From assembly GCA_044355095.1 (NCBI GenBank), contig JBIKYT010000001.1, positions 86,561 through 150,560 on the forward strand: 64,000 nucleotides of DNA, read 5' to 3'. This document shows, piece by piece, positions 41,161-50,121 of this stretch (positions are counted from its first letter, which is position 1; every line of letters begins with the position of its first letter). Made by a program: the position numbers and the translations under genes. The notes beneath the pieces were generated by a model that was not told the DNA's origin, ran no database searches, and worked only from the letters and a program-made list of their open reading frames with translations. Source of the stretch: Casp-actino8 sp044355095. GTDB lineage: Bacteria > Actinomycetota > Acidimicrobiia > Acidimicrobiales > Ilumatobacteraceae.

Positions 41161-42636
41161 CTACGGCGTCGCAGGATTCGCTGGAAGTGGCGCTATCGCA
41201 TCTGCAGTCGGCCCCTGCGGATACGAGCCCAAAGCATTGGCAAGAACACCTTCCCATAAGGGTTTAAAAACTGGTTCGTCGTCAACTCCGGGTGACTGCA
41301 ACAACAGCGCAAAACGAATCGTCGAACCGCCCTTCACTGGAACAAATCCAACCAAAGCCTTCACGCCGCTCAAACTTCCCGTTTTTCCAAACAGTCGACC
41401 CTCTAACGATGAGCCAACAAAAAACTTGGAAAGAGTTCCCGACGTACCGGCAACTGCCAATTGAGAAATCAGTGGATCGCCAATTGCATATCGTTCCAGC
41501 ACCGCCAAGAAAGCTGCACAAGTCACTTTGTTCTCTCCCGACAAACCAGAACCATCACTCAGCGTTACCCCATCGAGTGGAATCCCCCACGCGCTCATCT
41601 TGGCCATCATGGCTGAATTCCCGGCAGCCCGGCTCCCGACACCACTCACTTGGAAACCGATTTCCTTCAGCATCATTTCGGCAGTGTTGTTATCGCTATT
41701 TCGTAACATCTCCCCAACGATTTCGATGAGAGGCGCTGACTGAACTGCTGAAACGGTCGGCAAACCAACGGGAGTAACACCAGATGCTGGCGCTCCAATT
41801 ATCGTCACACCCCGTTCTTGTAACAGGCGATAAAACTCTTGTGCTGCGCCCATTGCTGGGTCGGTTGACTTCATCGAAGCACCAAGGACTGCACCATCGT
41901 TGACCAGCAATCCCGAGATCGGCCCACCTTCAATCGCACGAAAACCGATTGGCCACGATGGTGGATACAACTCGGCGTCATAGTGAGAAGCATCGCCAAC
42001 AACGTTGCCAGTTATTTGTGTAACTCCAGCCGCAACGACCGAATCGGCGAGTGCCTCTAATGAGGTCGCCGGCTGTTGCGGATACCTCGAGAGAGTCAAG
42101 TCATCGGGATACCACGCAGTTGCTAAAAGCGGATCGCCGCCACCCACTAAATAAATTGAGCCAACGACTCCCGCATTGATCTCAGCTTTTACCTCAGTCG
42201 AATACCGAAAATCTGCGCCAAGTGAATCAAGCGCCGTCGCTGCGACTAAGAACTTCAAAGCGCTAGCTGGCGTCACCGGGGTGTCAATTCCATCTGACAA
42301 CATCAATACGCCATCAACCGAAACTGCAGCACATGAGCCATCGAGTACCGATCCGCCCAAAGGTCTCAAAACTTGCTCAAAAGCCACCGAAGAAGTTTCT
42401 CGAGCCAAAACACCTGGCGTTCGACGCGCCGACAAAACAGGAGTCTGCGGAAAATTGGCTGGCGACGTCGCAATGAGGTCAGGCGCTGGTGGTGCGCTGT
42501 TGTCATGAGAATTGGCAAACTGCCACAATCCGCCCAAAACAATTGAAGGCACCACTGCCAAGAACAACAAACTGGCAATCGGGTTGCTCGCTGGACGCGC
42601 GCGACTCCTAGCGCGGGTCTTCGCCTGCGACATCAT
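41161..42636 (-). CDS. dacB: D-alanyl-D-alanine carboxypeptidase/endopeptidase (PBP4 family)
   Basis: 491 residues. Class C penicillin-binding protein that trims or cleaves peptidoglycan cross-links. An N-terminal signal anchor (SLLFLAVVPSIVLGGLWQF, about 24-42) exports it. Serine-hydrolase motifs: SxxK in PASALKFLVAATALDSLG, SDN (about 320, LRNSDNNTAEMML), and KTG in FGKTGSLSGVKALVGF. The extra inserted domain (FRAIEGGPISGLLVNDGAV) fits PBP4. Expected outside the membrane. Upstream is the CoA ligase gene, 4 bp away. Confidence 0.95.
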   Translation of the reverse strand: MMSQAKTRARSRARPASNPIASLLFLAVVPSIVLGGLWQFANSHDNSAPPAPDLIATSPANFPQTPVLSARRTPGVLARETSSVAFEQVLRPLGGSVLDGSCAAVSVDGVLMLSDGIDTPVTPASALKFLVAATALDSLGADFRYSTEVKAEINAGVVGSIYLVGGGDPLLATAWYPDDLTLSRYPQQPATSLEALADSVVAAGVTQITGNVVGDASHYDAELYPPSWPIGFRAIEGGPISGLLVNDGAVLGASMKSTDPAMGAAQEFYRLLQERGVTIIGAPASGVTPVGLPTVSAVQSAPLIEIVGEMLRNSDNNTAEMMLKEIGFQVSGVGSRAAGNSAMMAKMSAWGIPLDGVTLSDGSGLSGENKVTCAAFLAVLERYAIGDPLISQLAVAGTSGTLSKFFVGSSLEGRLFGKTGSLSGVKALVGFVPVKGGSTIRFALLLQSPGVDDEPVFKPLWEGVLANALGSYPQGPTADAIAPLPANPATP

Positions 42637-42640
42637 TCAG

Positions 42641-44806
42641 TCACATTCCTCGACGTGAACGAAACGCGGCAGCGCGATACAAATGACCCATGGCCGTGAC
42701 TGCACGATTGCCGGACGGATAACACAAACGGCCAGTCTCGCGAACTGTTGCGGGCCCAGGATTCTCGGGATCGGCTACGGCCAATTCTGTTGCCGTCAGA
42801 ATTGGTTTGCCTGTTCGCTTTGACAACTCGTCAGCTGCCTCGGCGAAACGCTGATCTTGACGTTCGTGATACGCAACGATGCGATCAATTCCGTGATCGG
42901 GATAAAAGCCGCCTTCTCGCAAAAGGCGCGCTTGATTCGATTGAATTCCGATCCCAAGATAAATCACCGCATGCACATCGGGATGTACCGCAATCATTTC
43001 CAAAACTTCGGGAATGGTGTCGCGGGTTTCTCCACCCGCGCAGTCAACCGGGTTGCCCTTGCTCCATCGCGGAGGAAGCTTCGTATCAATCTGAGCTTTC
43101 AGGTCTTCAGGCAGTTCCATCAATTTCAATTGACCATCTCGAGTGATGGCGTCTGATGTCACGACTCCCCATCCACCGGCGGTTGTCATGATGACAACAT
43201 TGGGTCCCTTGGGTAATGGTTGTGTGGCAAAAGTGGCGGCGGCCTCAAACGCTTCTTCAACAGTTTCGGCACGGGTAATACCAGCGGCTCGACAGAACCC
43301 ATCAAAAACCTTGTCATTAGCCGCAAGTGCACCAGTATGCGAAGCGGCCGCTTGCGCACCTCCTTCGGTTGCTCCACCTTTGACCAACACCAATGGCTTA
43401 CGTTGGGCCACCGATGCCAAACGCGTCATGAGTGTGCGACCGTCGGAAATACCTTCGACGTACGCCAGGCCCACCGCTGTTGCATCGTCATCGGCGTAAT
43501 AATCCAAATAATCGGCAACGGTCACAGCAGCGGCGTTACCAGCCGACACTGCACGGCTGATTCCGACTCCCGAAGATCGCGACCAGTTCAGGAAACTAGA
43601 AACAAAGTTTCCGCTTTGACTGGCGACACCAATTTTTCCGGCTGGTGGATACGGCGCAACAATTTGCGCACACAAATTGGCCGGTGTGCTCACCACACCT
43701 TGACCATTTGGGCCAGCCAACAAAATGCCAAGTTCATCAGCTAAAGCGATCAATTCTTTTTCAGCTTGTTTACCTTCTTCGCCGGCCTCGCCGTATCCGG
43801 CCGAAGTAAGAAACGCTGCTTTCACTCCCTTGGCCGCGCAGGCACGAAGCAATGCGGGGTTGGCGGAGGCTGGTGTGCACACGAAGACTAAATCAATCGC
43901 ATTGTCGGGAAGTTGCTCGATATCGGCAACGGTCTGGATACCTAAGACATTTTCACCTTGCAAATTGGTGCCATAAATTCCCCCGGTAAATCCGCCCGCC
44001 AAAATATTGTGCAACGATACAAAACCAAATTTTCCGGGATGAGTAGACGCACCAGTAACTAAAACACCTTGAGGTTCAAAGAGGGCTTTAAATTGCGCAT
44101 CGCTTGGCCGTGGACGTGCGGTCGCAATTGACGTGTCGGGTTCACCAATTTCAACTAAAGCATCGACCGCAATTGGCACTCCGTCAGCGCGAACAATTAA
44201 CGGGTTGACGTCAATACTGGCGATATCTGAACGTTCACTCGCCAACTTTCCTAATCCGACCAAAACGTCAACGAGTTTTTCGCGATCAACTGCTGCTTCA
44301 CCACGGAATTCACCGAGCAATTTTTGGGTCGCTAAATCGGCGATCATTTCATGGGCAGTCACCCGATCAAGCGGTGCCGGTCGAAACACAACGTCGGCGA
44401 TCGCTTCAGCCAAGATTCCACCGATACCAAGCATGACGCTCGCACCAAACTGCGGGTCGCGAACAACACCGGCAATCAACTCACGATTACCTTGCACCAT
44501 CGGAGCGACCAATACGGTGACGGGTCCATCTTCAGGACGAGCCGCAGCGAGTAAATCTGCCGCCGCTTCGTTGACTGCTTGGGCCGAACCCAATTTCAAT
44601 CGAACCAAGCCGCGTTCGGTTTTGTGCGCAATGGCATCGCCGCACAATTTGGCGACGACCGGAAAACCAATCTCGGTTGCTGCAAGCGCTGCAAGTTCAG
44701 CCGTCGCAACTTCTCTTTCATCGGCCATAGGAACTCCCGCTTCGCGAAGCAGGGCTTTCGATGCTGATTCGGACAAGGTACGCGAGAGATGAGCAGAACT
44801 AGCCAT
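42641..44806 (-). CDS. Acyl/acetate--CoA ligase (ADP-forming) with ATP-grasp and CoA-binding domains
   Basis: 721 residues from ATG 44806; upstream in-frame codons lie in a repeat tract and are rejected. ATP-grasp domain first (ESASKALLREAGVPMADE, GFPVVAKLCGDAIAHKTERG, SVMLGIGGILAEA), then CoA-binding (LVTGASTHPGKFGFVSLHNIL) and ligase domains (QSGNFVSSFLNWSRSSGVGISRAVSAGNAA, GNPVDCAGG). The motif GPNGQGVVSTP replaces the more usual GPNCxGI. It converts an acyl-CoA, ADP and phosphate to the acid and ATP, or the reverse. The acyl group is not evident. Confidence 0.88.
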   Translation of the reverse strand: MASSAHLSRTLSESASKALLREAGVPMADEREVATAELAALAATEIGFPVVAKLCGDAIAHKTERGLVRLKLGSAQAVNEAAADLLAAARPEDGPVTVLVAPMVQGNRELIAGVVRDPQFGASVMLGIGGILAEAIADVVFRPAPLDRVTAHEMIADLATQKLLGEFRGEAAVDREKLVDVLVGLGKLASERSDIASIDVNPLIVRADGVPIAVDALVEIGEPDTSIATARPRPSDAQFKALFEPQGVLVTGASTHPGKFGFVSLHNILAGGFTGGIYGTNLQGENVLGIQTVADIEQLPDNAIDLVFVCTPASANPALLRACAAKGVKAAFLTSAGYGEAGEEGKQAEKELIALADELGILLAGPNGQGVVSTPANLCAQIVAPYPPAGKIGVASQSGNFVSSFLNWSRSSGVGISRAVSAGNAAAVTVADYLDYYADDDATAVGLAYVEGISDGRTLMTRLASVAQRKPLVLVKGGATEGGAQAAASHTGALAANDKVFDGFCRAAGITRAETVEEAFEAAATFATQPLPKGPNVVIMTTAGGWGVVTSDAITRDGQLKLMELPEDLKAQIDTKLPPRWSKGNPVDCAGGETRDTIPEVLEMIAVHPDVHAVIYLGIGIQSNQARLLREGGFYPDHGIDRIVAYHERQDQRFAEAADELSKRTGKPILTATELAVADPENPGPATVRETGRLCYPSGNRAVTAMGHLYRAAAFRSRRGM

Positions 44807-44856
44807 ATCCCAAAGGTAGTTGCCACAACTACTGCCAGCAGGCTTTACGACCGTAA

Positions 44857-44892
44857 GAAACATCACGCGAAACATCACGCGGAACATCACGG
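44857..44892. repeat. Three 12-bp tandem repeats near tRNA-Pro
   Basis: GAAACATCACGC twice followed by GGAACATCACGG. They lie between the CoA ligase start and the terminator hairpin of tRNA-Pro. An upstream extension of the CoA ligase frame translates the tract as repeated Met-Phe-Arg-Val. Confidence 0.85.
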
Positions 44893-44901
44893 GGAAATAA
44901 C

Positions 44902-44931
44902 ACGGCAGGCTCCGTTTCCGGAGCCTGCCGT
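44902..44931 (-). terminator. Terminator hairpin after tRNA-Pro
   Basis: Perfect 13-bp stem (ACGGCAGGCTCCG on the plus strand) with a GAAA tetraloop as read on the minus strand, followed by a moderately T-rich TGTTATTT. It follows the 3' end of the tRNA by 8 bases. Confidence 0.85.
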
Positions 44932-44938
44932 CATTGTG

Positions 44939-45012
44939 TCGGGCTGACAGGATTTGAACCTGCGACCTCTTGACCCCCAGTCAAGCGCGCTACCAAGCTG
45001 CGCCACAGCCCG
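44939..45012 (-). tRNA. tRNA-Pro (anticodon GGG)
   Basis: 74 nt. Acceptor CGGGCTG pairs with CAGCCCG; discriminator A; no encoded CCA. D-arm GCGC...GCGC; anticodon stem CTTGA/TCAAG enclosing CTGGGGG with anticodon GGG at 34-36; T-arm GCAGG-TTCAAAT-CCTGT. Reads CCC. The CGGG acceptor start is typical of tRNA-Pro. Confidence 0.97.
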
Positions 45013-45051
45013 AGTTATGTGCAGACGAGCCTAGCGTCGCCTCTCCCTAAA

Positions 45052-45501
45052 TCAGGAAAGGGGTTTACCTTGCCGATCCGGAACTCGTCGCAGAGCGATC
45101 AGGATGAAATCGATGAAGGCCCAAATACCCAGCCCGCCAAAAGTGAATAACTTGGCCAGACCAATCCCGGTGTAGCCCAAGTAAAAGCGATCAACGCCAA
45201 AAACTCCCAAAAACCAAGCCAAAATCATCGCTGCGATGTAACTCTTATCGCTAAAAACCCCGGGTACGGCCGAAGCAGGCGACCAATACGGCTCACCAAC
45301 AACTTGCACCAACGACCCAGGCTTCAGAACTCGTTGGACCGCCATGGAACTCAATTGGTCAAAACTGAACGTTTGTCCATGCATGCCAGGAATCTGAACG
45401 TAGTACTGAACTCCATGAAACTGACTAGTTGGAGTTACGACTGGTGTTGCGACCGACTGATAACCAGGGGCTCCTGGCGGCGGGATCGGAATGTTGCTCA
45501 T
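45052..45501 (-). CDS. TM2-domain protein with a GYF_2-like middle domain
   Basis: 149 residues. Proline-rich N-terminus. Residues about 28-80 (VQYYVQIPGMHGQTFSFDQLSSM, LVQVVGEPYWSPASAVPGVFSD) resemble the GYF_2 domain found with TM2. The C-terminal TM2 domain has two membrane helices: KSYIAAMILAWFLGVFGVDRFYLGYTGIGLAKLFTFGGLGIWAFIDFILIAL with the DRFYLG turn. Membrane protein of unknown role. Downstream of a zinc-ribbon gene and next to tRNA-Pro. Confidence 0.88.
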   Translation of the reverse strand: MSNIPIPPPGAPGYQSVATPVVTPTSQFHGVQYYVQIPGMHGQTFSFDQLSSMAVQRVLKPGSLVQVVGEPYWSPASAVPGVFSDKSYIAAMILAWFLGVFGVDRFYLGYTGIGLAKLFTFGGLGIWAFIDFILIALRRVPDRQGKPLS

Positions 45502-45538
45502 CTCGCAACATTAGACGTAGATAATACAACGACGCATC

Positions 45539-45811
45539 TCATACAAAGATTTGGATAACGCGCCATCCTAAATATCCGCACAAAGCCACGACCAAGAGTT
45601 TGAAATGCCACGGCGCTCTTGAATCATCATCGTCATCGAGACCATTTGCCAACTGACGCAAGTTGATGTTTTCAGCGGTCACCTTGCGATGTGTCGGAAC
45701 CGTACTGACAATTTGCGGCGCTTCAAGGACCCGTTGACAGGTCGGACACGTTCCATCGGCAGACATAGCGCTGGGTGCCCAATACTTGGCACAGTCTTCG
45801 CAAAAAGGCAT
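45539..45811 (-). CDS. Zinc-ribbon membrane protein, hypothetical
   Basis: 90 residues. N-terminal CxxC pair (MPFCEDCAKYWAPSAMS) and a second CPTC (DGTCPTCQRVL) form a four-cysteine zinc ribbon. A polar middle with DDDDDS follows, then one membrane span FKLLVVALCGYLGWRVIQIF at the C-terminus. Function unknown. Six bases separate it from der, so it is likely part of the der transcript. Confidence 0.8.
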   Translation of the reverse strand: MPFCEDCAKYWAPSAMSADGTCPTCQRVLEAPQIVSTVPTHRKVTAENINLRQLANGLDDDDDSRAPWHFKLLVVALCGYLGWRVIQIFV

Positions 45812-45816
45812 GGCAA

Positions 45817-47172
45817 TCAGTCAGCCCGCTTACGCACTCGCAACTTCAACGGAGTTGAGCCAAAGTTGAATGCTTCGCGAATACTTCGCTCAAGGTAACG
45901 CAAGTAAGTGTGTGGCAACTCGCGATTCACGAACAACGTAAATGTCGGCGGGTCGGTGGCTCCCTGCAATGCGTACATCACGCGAGCGCCTCCACCTGCT
46001 GCTTGACGCTGTTGCGCATCAGCAATCACTCGATTCACATCACGAGTCGGGATGCGACGGTGGTATTGCAAAATCGCTTCTTGCAAGACGGGACGCAATT
46101 TGTGCACACCCTTACCCGTCAGGGCTGACACCTTCAGAACTGGGGCATCGTCCACAAAATAAAGTTTGCGCTTGACTTCAAGATCAATTCGCTCACGCTC
46201 TTCAGCATCATCAATGAGCTCCCACTTGTTCAACATGATGACGATCGGACATCCGGCAGCGTCAATTCGTTCAGCGAGACGCTGATCTTGTGCAGTAATG
46301 CCTTGAGTTGCATCGATCACGAATAATGCAATGTCTGAACCGTCAACCGCGCGTAACGCACGAACCAGCGAGTAGTACTCGGCAGAGTCATCAATGCGCG
46401 AGCGACGGCGCATACCAGCGGTATCGACGAATACGACGGGCCCATCTTCGGTCTCAACCAAAGTGTCGATCGAGTCACGAGTCGTGCCGGGCATGTCATG
46501 AACAACTGCTCGATCTTCACCGACCAAGCGATTGAATAATGTGCTTTTACCAACGTTCGGTCGACCAACAAGAGCAACACGCGGCGGCTTCTGTTCACCA
46601 ACAGGAATGATCTCTTGATCAAGTCCGTAATTCGGAATGTATTCCTCGCTCAGTGGTGACGACGGCATCCGCACAATCACTTCATCAAGTAAGTCACCGG
46701 CCCGTCGACCGTGCAAGGCGCTAACGGGATACGGGTCACCAAGACCGAGTGATAAGAAATCCCAACGATCAGCTTCGCGACGATCATTGTCGGCTTTGTT
46801 TACAACCAACATCACGGTTGCAGCCGACTTGCGTAGCCAACTAGCCATGAGTTCATCATCGTCGGTGACACCGACCGAGCCGTCAACAACAAAAATCACG
46901 AGGTCGGCATTGCGAACCGCTGCCTCAACTTGACGACTGACTTTGGCATCAAGTTCGCTACCACCTGGCATCCAACCACCCGTATCGACCAGCATGAAGC
47001 GATGGCCTAGCCAATTTGCCTCAAGTTCTTTACGGTCACGGGTAACACCGGGGCGGTCTTCAACAATTGCCGCTTGTTCACCGATGACACGATTAAAAAG
47101 GGTGCTCTTGCCAACATTGGGACGACCAACAATGACCGCTACGGGAAGTTGGATTTCGATTTCTTCACTCAT
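45817..47172 (-). CDS. der: Ribosome biogenesis GTPase Der (EngA)
   Basis: 451 residues with two GTPase domains and a C-terminal KH-like domain. Each G domain has GRPNVGKSTLFNR (about 14 and 204) and GTPase switch motifs (VDTGGWMPGG, VDTAGMRRRSRI); NKAD and NKWE are the G4 motifs. The C-terminal portion with LPHTYLRYLERSIREAFNFGSTPLKLRVRKR is the KH-like part. It acts in 50S subunit assembly. The start overlaps the stop of the radical SAM gene by 4 bp. Confidence 0.97.
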   Translation of the reverse strand: MSEEIEIQLPVAVIVGRPNVGKSTLFNRVIGEQAAIVEDRPGVTRDRKELEANWLGHRFMLVDTGGWMPGGSELDAKVSRQVEAAVRNADLVIFVVDGSVGVTDDDELMASWLRKSAATVMLVVNKADNDRREADRWDFLSLGLGDPYPVSALHGRRAGDLLDEVIVRMPSSPLSEEYIPNYGLDQEIIPVGEQKPPRVALVGRPNVGKSTLFNRLVGEDRAVVHDMPGTTRDSIDTLVETEDGPVVFVDTAGMRRRSRIDDSAEYYSLVRALRAVDGSDIALFVIDATQGITAQDQRLAERIDAAGCPIVIMLNKWELIDDAEERERIDLEVKRKLYFVDDAPVLKVSALTGKGVHKLRPVLQEAILQYHRRIPTRDVNRVIADAQQRQAAGGGARVMYALQGATDPPTFTLFVNRELPHTYLRYLERSIREAFNFGSTPLKLRVRKRAD

Positions 47173-48593
47173 TTTGTTAATTCCAATGCTCGCCGTAAGG
47201 CAATTCCGTCGGTCGGGATGACCTCAACAGGACGGGGTAAGTCTGCCGTCGTCAAGCCGTCAAGGAAACGACCTTCCGATAAACACACGTCCGGAAGCAA
47301 ATATCGATGCCCTTCGGGCTCATTATCAAGCACCCGAGCGATGTCTTGACCCACCATCAGGCCAGTCACCGCAGTGTTTCCACCAAAGAAATCATTCTCA
47401 ACAGTGACGAGACGCACATCAGCACGCCCGCATCGCTCAATCAGGGGCCGCAAAACCTGAGCCCCATAGGGCGCTGTCAAAATCCCAACTGGAGCGTTTC
47501 GTCGTGGAGTCAATGAAATCGTCGTCGAACCAACGTCCTGCGATCCCCCGCATCCCCTCAAACCAGTATCACCAGCGGGGTTTCGCGGGGCGCGATATCC
47601 CTCGGCCGGAGCGCCATCGACTGCTGCGAAGAACCCGCTCTGGGGACCAGTAGGAACTTCAAGGCGACCATCGAACTCCCACTCGAAGGTACGCGCCATA
47701 CCGATTCCATCTTCATGCAAACCGAAGCCTTCGTAATGTTCGCCAGGAGGGAAGGCTATTCCTGCCATTAAGTAGTACTCATCAGCAGCAAACACCATGC
47801 GATGTCCCACATGAGTCAAGAAAATTTCTTGCCACCGATGTACTAGGTCAACAACTTGACGGGCTTCTTCTTGCGTGTGGGCACGCATTGATGACTCGTT
47901 GTTGTAACGACTGATGCCAAGTGGCACTAGTGCCACATGATGCAAATCGGCATATCGATCAAGAATTCCGATCATTGAATCTTCAAGAACCGCTCCATCA
48001 TTGATACCAGGACACACCACGATTTGCCCATTGACCGTGATGTCATGTTCAAGTAATTGCGTGAGCCATCGAAGACTCATCCCACCTCGAGGGTTACGCA
48101 ACATCTCGCTGCGAACATGTGGATCAGTGGCGTGAATGCTCACGTTCAGTGGTGACAAGCCTTCGGTGATGACTCGCTCGAGGTCAGCCTCGGTGAAACG
48201 CGTCAGCGTTGTGAAATTTCCGTACAGGAAACTCAACCGATAGTCATCATCTTTCAGGTACAGACTCTTTCGCATACCGGGAGGTAATTGATAGATAAAA
48301 CAAAATGCGCAATGGTTGTCGCATGTGCGGACCCGGTCGAACAATGCACTCGCAACTTCGGCCCCCAGAGTCTCGCCCGCATTCTTCGTCACGGTGGTCT
48401 GCATTTCTAAACCACCCCGCACAAAATCAATCTCGATTTCGGCTTCGTCAGCCATTAAACGCCATTCAATAATGTCTCGCGGCACCATGCCGTTGAGCCG
48501 AATGACTTCATCTCCGGGTTGCAACCCTGACTGTGCCGCCGGAGAGTTTGGAGTGACCGCAACCACAACGGGTGCTGATTGCTTCACGGACAT
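47169..48593 (-). CDS. PDZ / radical SAM / DUF512 protein
   Basis: 474 residues. The N-terminal PDZ-like domain (VVAVTPNSPAAQSGLQPGDEVIRLNGMVPRDIIEWRLM) is followed by a radical SAM CxxxCxxC cluster motif RTCDNHCAFCFIYQLPPGMRKSLYLKDDDYRLSFLYGNF, and a C-terminal DUF512 domain with a glycine- and cysteine-containing loop. The family is conserved beside der in Actinobacteria and others; the reaction is unknown. The der partnership points to ribosome or RNA modification but this is inference. Divergent from ispH. Confidence 0.92.
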   Translation of the reverse strand: MSVKQSAPVVVAVTPNSPAAQSGLQPGDEVIRLNGMVPRDIIEWRLMADEAEIEIDFVRGGLEMQTTVTKNAGETLGAEVASALFDRVRTCDNHCAFCFIYQLPPGMRKSLYLKDDDYRLSFLYGNFTTLTRFTEADLERVITEGLSPLNVSIHATDPHVRSEMLRNPRGGMSLRWLTQLLEHDITVNGQIVVCPGINDGAVLEDSMIGILDRYADLHHVALVPLGISRYNNESSMRAHTQEEARQVVDLVHRWQEIFLTHVGHRMVFAADEYYLMAGIAFPPGEHYEGFGLHEDGIGMARTFEWEFDGRLEVPTGPQSGFFAAVDGAPAEGYRAPRNPAGDTGLRGCGGSQDVGSTTISLTPRRNAPVGILTAPYGAQVLRPLIERCGRADVRLVTVENDFFGGNTAVTGLMVGQDIARVLDNEPEGHRYLLPDVCLSEGRFLDGLTTADLPRPVEVIPTDGIALRRALELTK

Positions 48594-48664
48594 ATTTCAC
48601 AGGCTACCTGCGCTGTTGACACACATTCTCTCAATGTGAGCGCTTGAGCATTAGCCTCGCACTT

Positions 48665-49693
48665 GTGAATGTCGATCGCGTTTTGCTTGCCGCCCCACGT
48701 GGCTTTTGTGCCGGCGTTGAAATGGCGATCAAAGCATTGGCCTGGATGGTTCGTAGTTTTGACGCTCCGGTCTACTGCTACCACGAAATCGTGCACAACA
48801 AACTGGTCGTTGAACGATTTGAGCAACTCGGAGTCATTTTCGTCGATGACATCAACGAGGTCCCACTAGGGAAGCCCATCATGTTGTCAGCTCACGGTTC
48901 TGCCCCAGAGGTCGTTGAAGCCGCTCGGGCTCGCGGTTCCGTCGTGGTTGATTCGGTGTGCCCTCTCGTCACAAAAGTGCACCACGAAGTCAAAGTTCGA
49001 TCGGCTAAGGGATTTCGTATTGTCTATGTCGGACATGAGGGTCACGAAGAAGCTGTCGGGACGATGGCGGTGGCCCCTGATGCAATCTCCCGAGTTGAGT
49101 CCATCGAAGAAGTCAACGCGCTTCCCGAGTTCAGTGAACCGGTAGCGCTACTTGCACAAACAACTCTGTCGCACCGCGATTGGGCCGAAGTTGCTGTGCG
49201 AGTACAAGAACGTTTTCCAAAAGTGTGGACACCAGGTCGAAGTGATTTGTGTTTCGCTACAACGAATCGTCAATCAGCACTGATGTCAATGGCCCCCCGT
49301 TGCAACGCCATCATTGTGATCGGCTCGGCTAATTCATCGAACACCCGTGCCCTTGAAAGACTTGCTCGCGAAGCCGGCTGCGAAAGAGTTTTTCGGATTA
49401 ACACCGAAAACGAACTACCGACGGATCTTCACGGCATCGTTGGAGTGACAGCCGGAGCCTCGGCCCCCGAAGAACTTGTTGACGCGGTTATTGCGCGACT
49501 ATCTCCGACCAATGGTGTTGAAGAAGTTCGCTACACCGAAGAAGACGAGTACTTTCCTCCCCCGCGAAATCTGCGCGACCTGCAAACCGCGATCGAAACT
49601 GCAATCACAGTGATGTCTGGTGGTTCGCTCGTCAATCGCCCGCACGTCGATGACCGCGCTTTAGCCGCAAGCGCTGTTCTCGCCAGTTTGTGA
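48665..49693 (+). CDS. ispH: 4-hydroxy-3-methylbut-2-enyl diphosphate reductase
   Basis: 342 residues from GTG 48665; a TTG at 48644 would add seven. Last enzyme of the MEP isoprenoid pathway, with a [4Fe-4S] cluster. The three cluster cysteines lie in PRGFCAGVEMAIKAL, VVDSVCPLVTKVHHE and RSDLCFATTNRQSALM. Signatures also include YCYHEIVHNKLVVERF and VGHEGHEEAVGTM. It makes IPP and DMAPP. The shared leader with the radical SAM gene holds a CACATT-CTCTC-AATGTG inverted repeat at 48622-48638. Confidence 0.96.
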   Translation: MNVDRVLLAAPRGFCAGVEMAIKALAWMVRSFDAPVYCYHEIVHNKLVVERFEQLGVIFVDDINEVPLGKPIMLSAHGSAPEVVEAARARGSVVVDSVCPLVTKVHHEVKVRSAKGFRIVYVGHEGHEEAVGTMAVAPDAISRVESIEEVNALPEFSEPVALLAQTTLSHRDWAEVAVRVQERFPKVWTPGRSDLCFATTNRQSALMSMAPRCNAIIVIGSANSSNTRALERLAREAGCERVFRINTENELPTDLHGIVGVTAGASAPEELVDAVIARLSPTNGVEEVRYTEEDEYFPPPRNLRDLQTAIETAITVMSGGSLVNRPHVDDRALAASAVLASL

Positions 49694-49705
49694 CAGACTC
49701 ATCAG

Positions 49706-50116
49706 ATGATTTCGCCTTCAGCCGACTCCATTCGACTTTTTCTCCACATCCTCGCGGCATCAGTGTGGGTTGGCGGACAAATCGTTCTTGGTGCTCTCGT
49801 TCCCAAACTCCGTCAAGTTGCTCCAGAAACACTCAAGGTCGCCGCTAACGGATTTGCCCGAGTGGCATGGCCGGCATTTGCTGTCGTCGTTGTCACCGGA
49901 ATGTGGAACATTCTTGAGATCCAAGTTGGCGATATGTCAACCGAATACCAAGTCACGATGTTCGTCCACGTTTTGCTTGCGATGGCAACGGCGATGTTCG
50001 CAGTCATTCATTCGGTCGGCAGAACCAAACTGGCGTTAGCACTAGGTGGAGCGCTTGGATTACTCACGTCGCTTGGCGCAATGTTCGTCGGCATCTTGTT
50101 GCAAACCGGACGCTGA
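49706..50116 (+). CDS. CopD-like integral membrane protein
   Basis: 136 residues with about four membrane helices: DSIRLFLHILAASVWVGGQIVLG, GFARVAWPAFAVVVVTGMWNIL, YQVTMFVHVLLAMATAMFAVI and LALALGGALGLLTSLGAMFVGILL. LFLHILAASVWVGGQ resembles the CopD/copper-resistance D helix with conserved His. Short form; function as copper export or as a haem-linked protein is unproven. It lies 12 bp after ispH. Confidence 0.75.
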   Translation: MISPSADSIRLFLHILAASVWVGGQIVLGALVPKLRQVAPETLKVAANGFARVAWPAFAVVVVTGMWNILEIQVGDMSTEYQVTMFVHVLLAMATAMFAVIHSVGRTKLALALGGALGLLTSLGAMFVGILLQTGR

Positions 50117-50121
50117 AGACC

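Noticed and set aside
43184..43200. Palindrome GTTGTCATGATGACAAC
   Set aside because: It lies inside the CoA ligase coding region and does not match the CGTCATGACG core; likely codon-driven.
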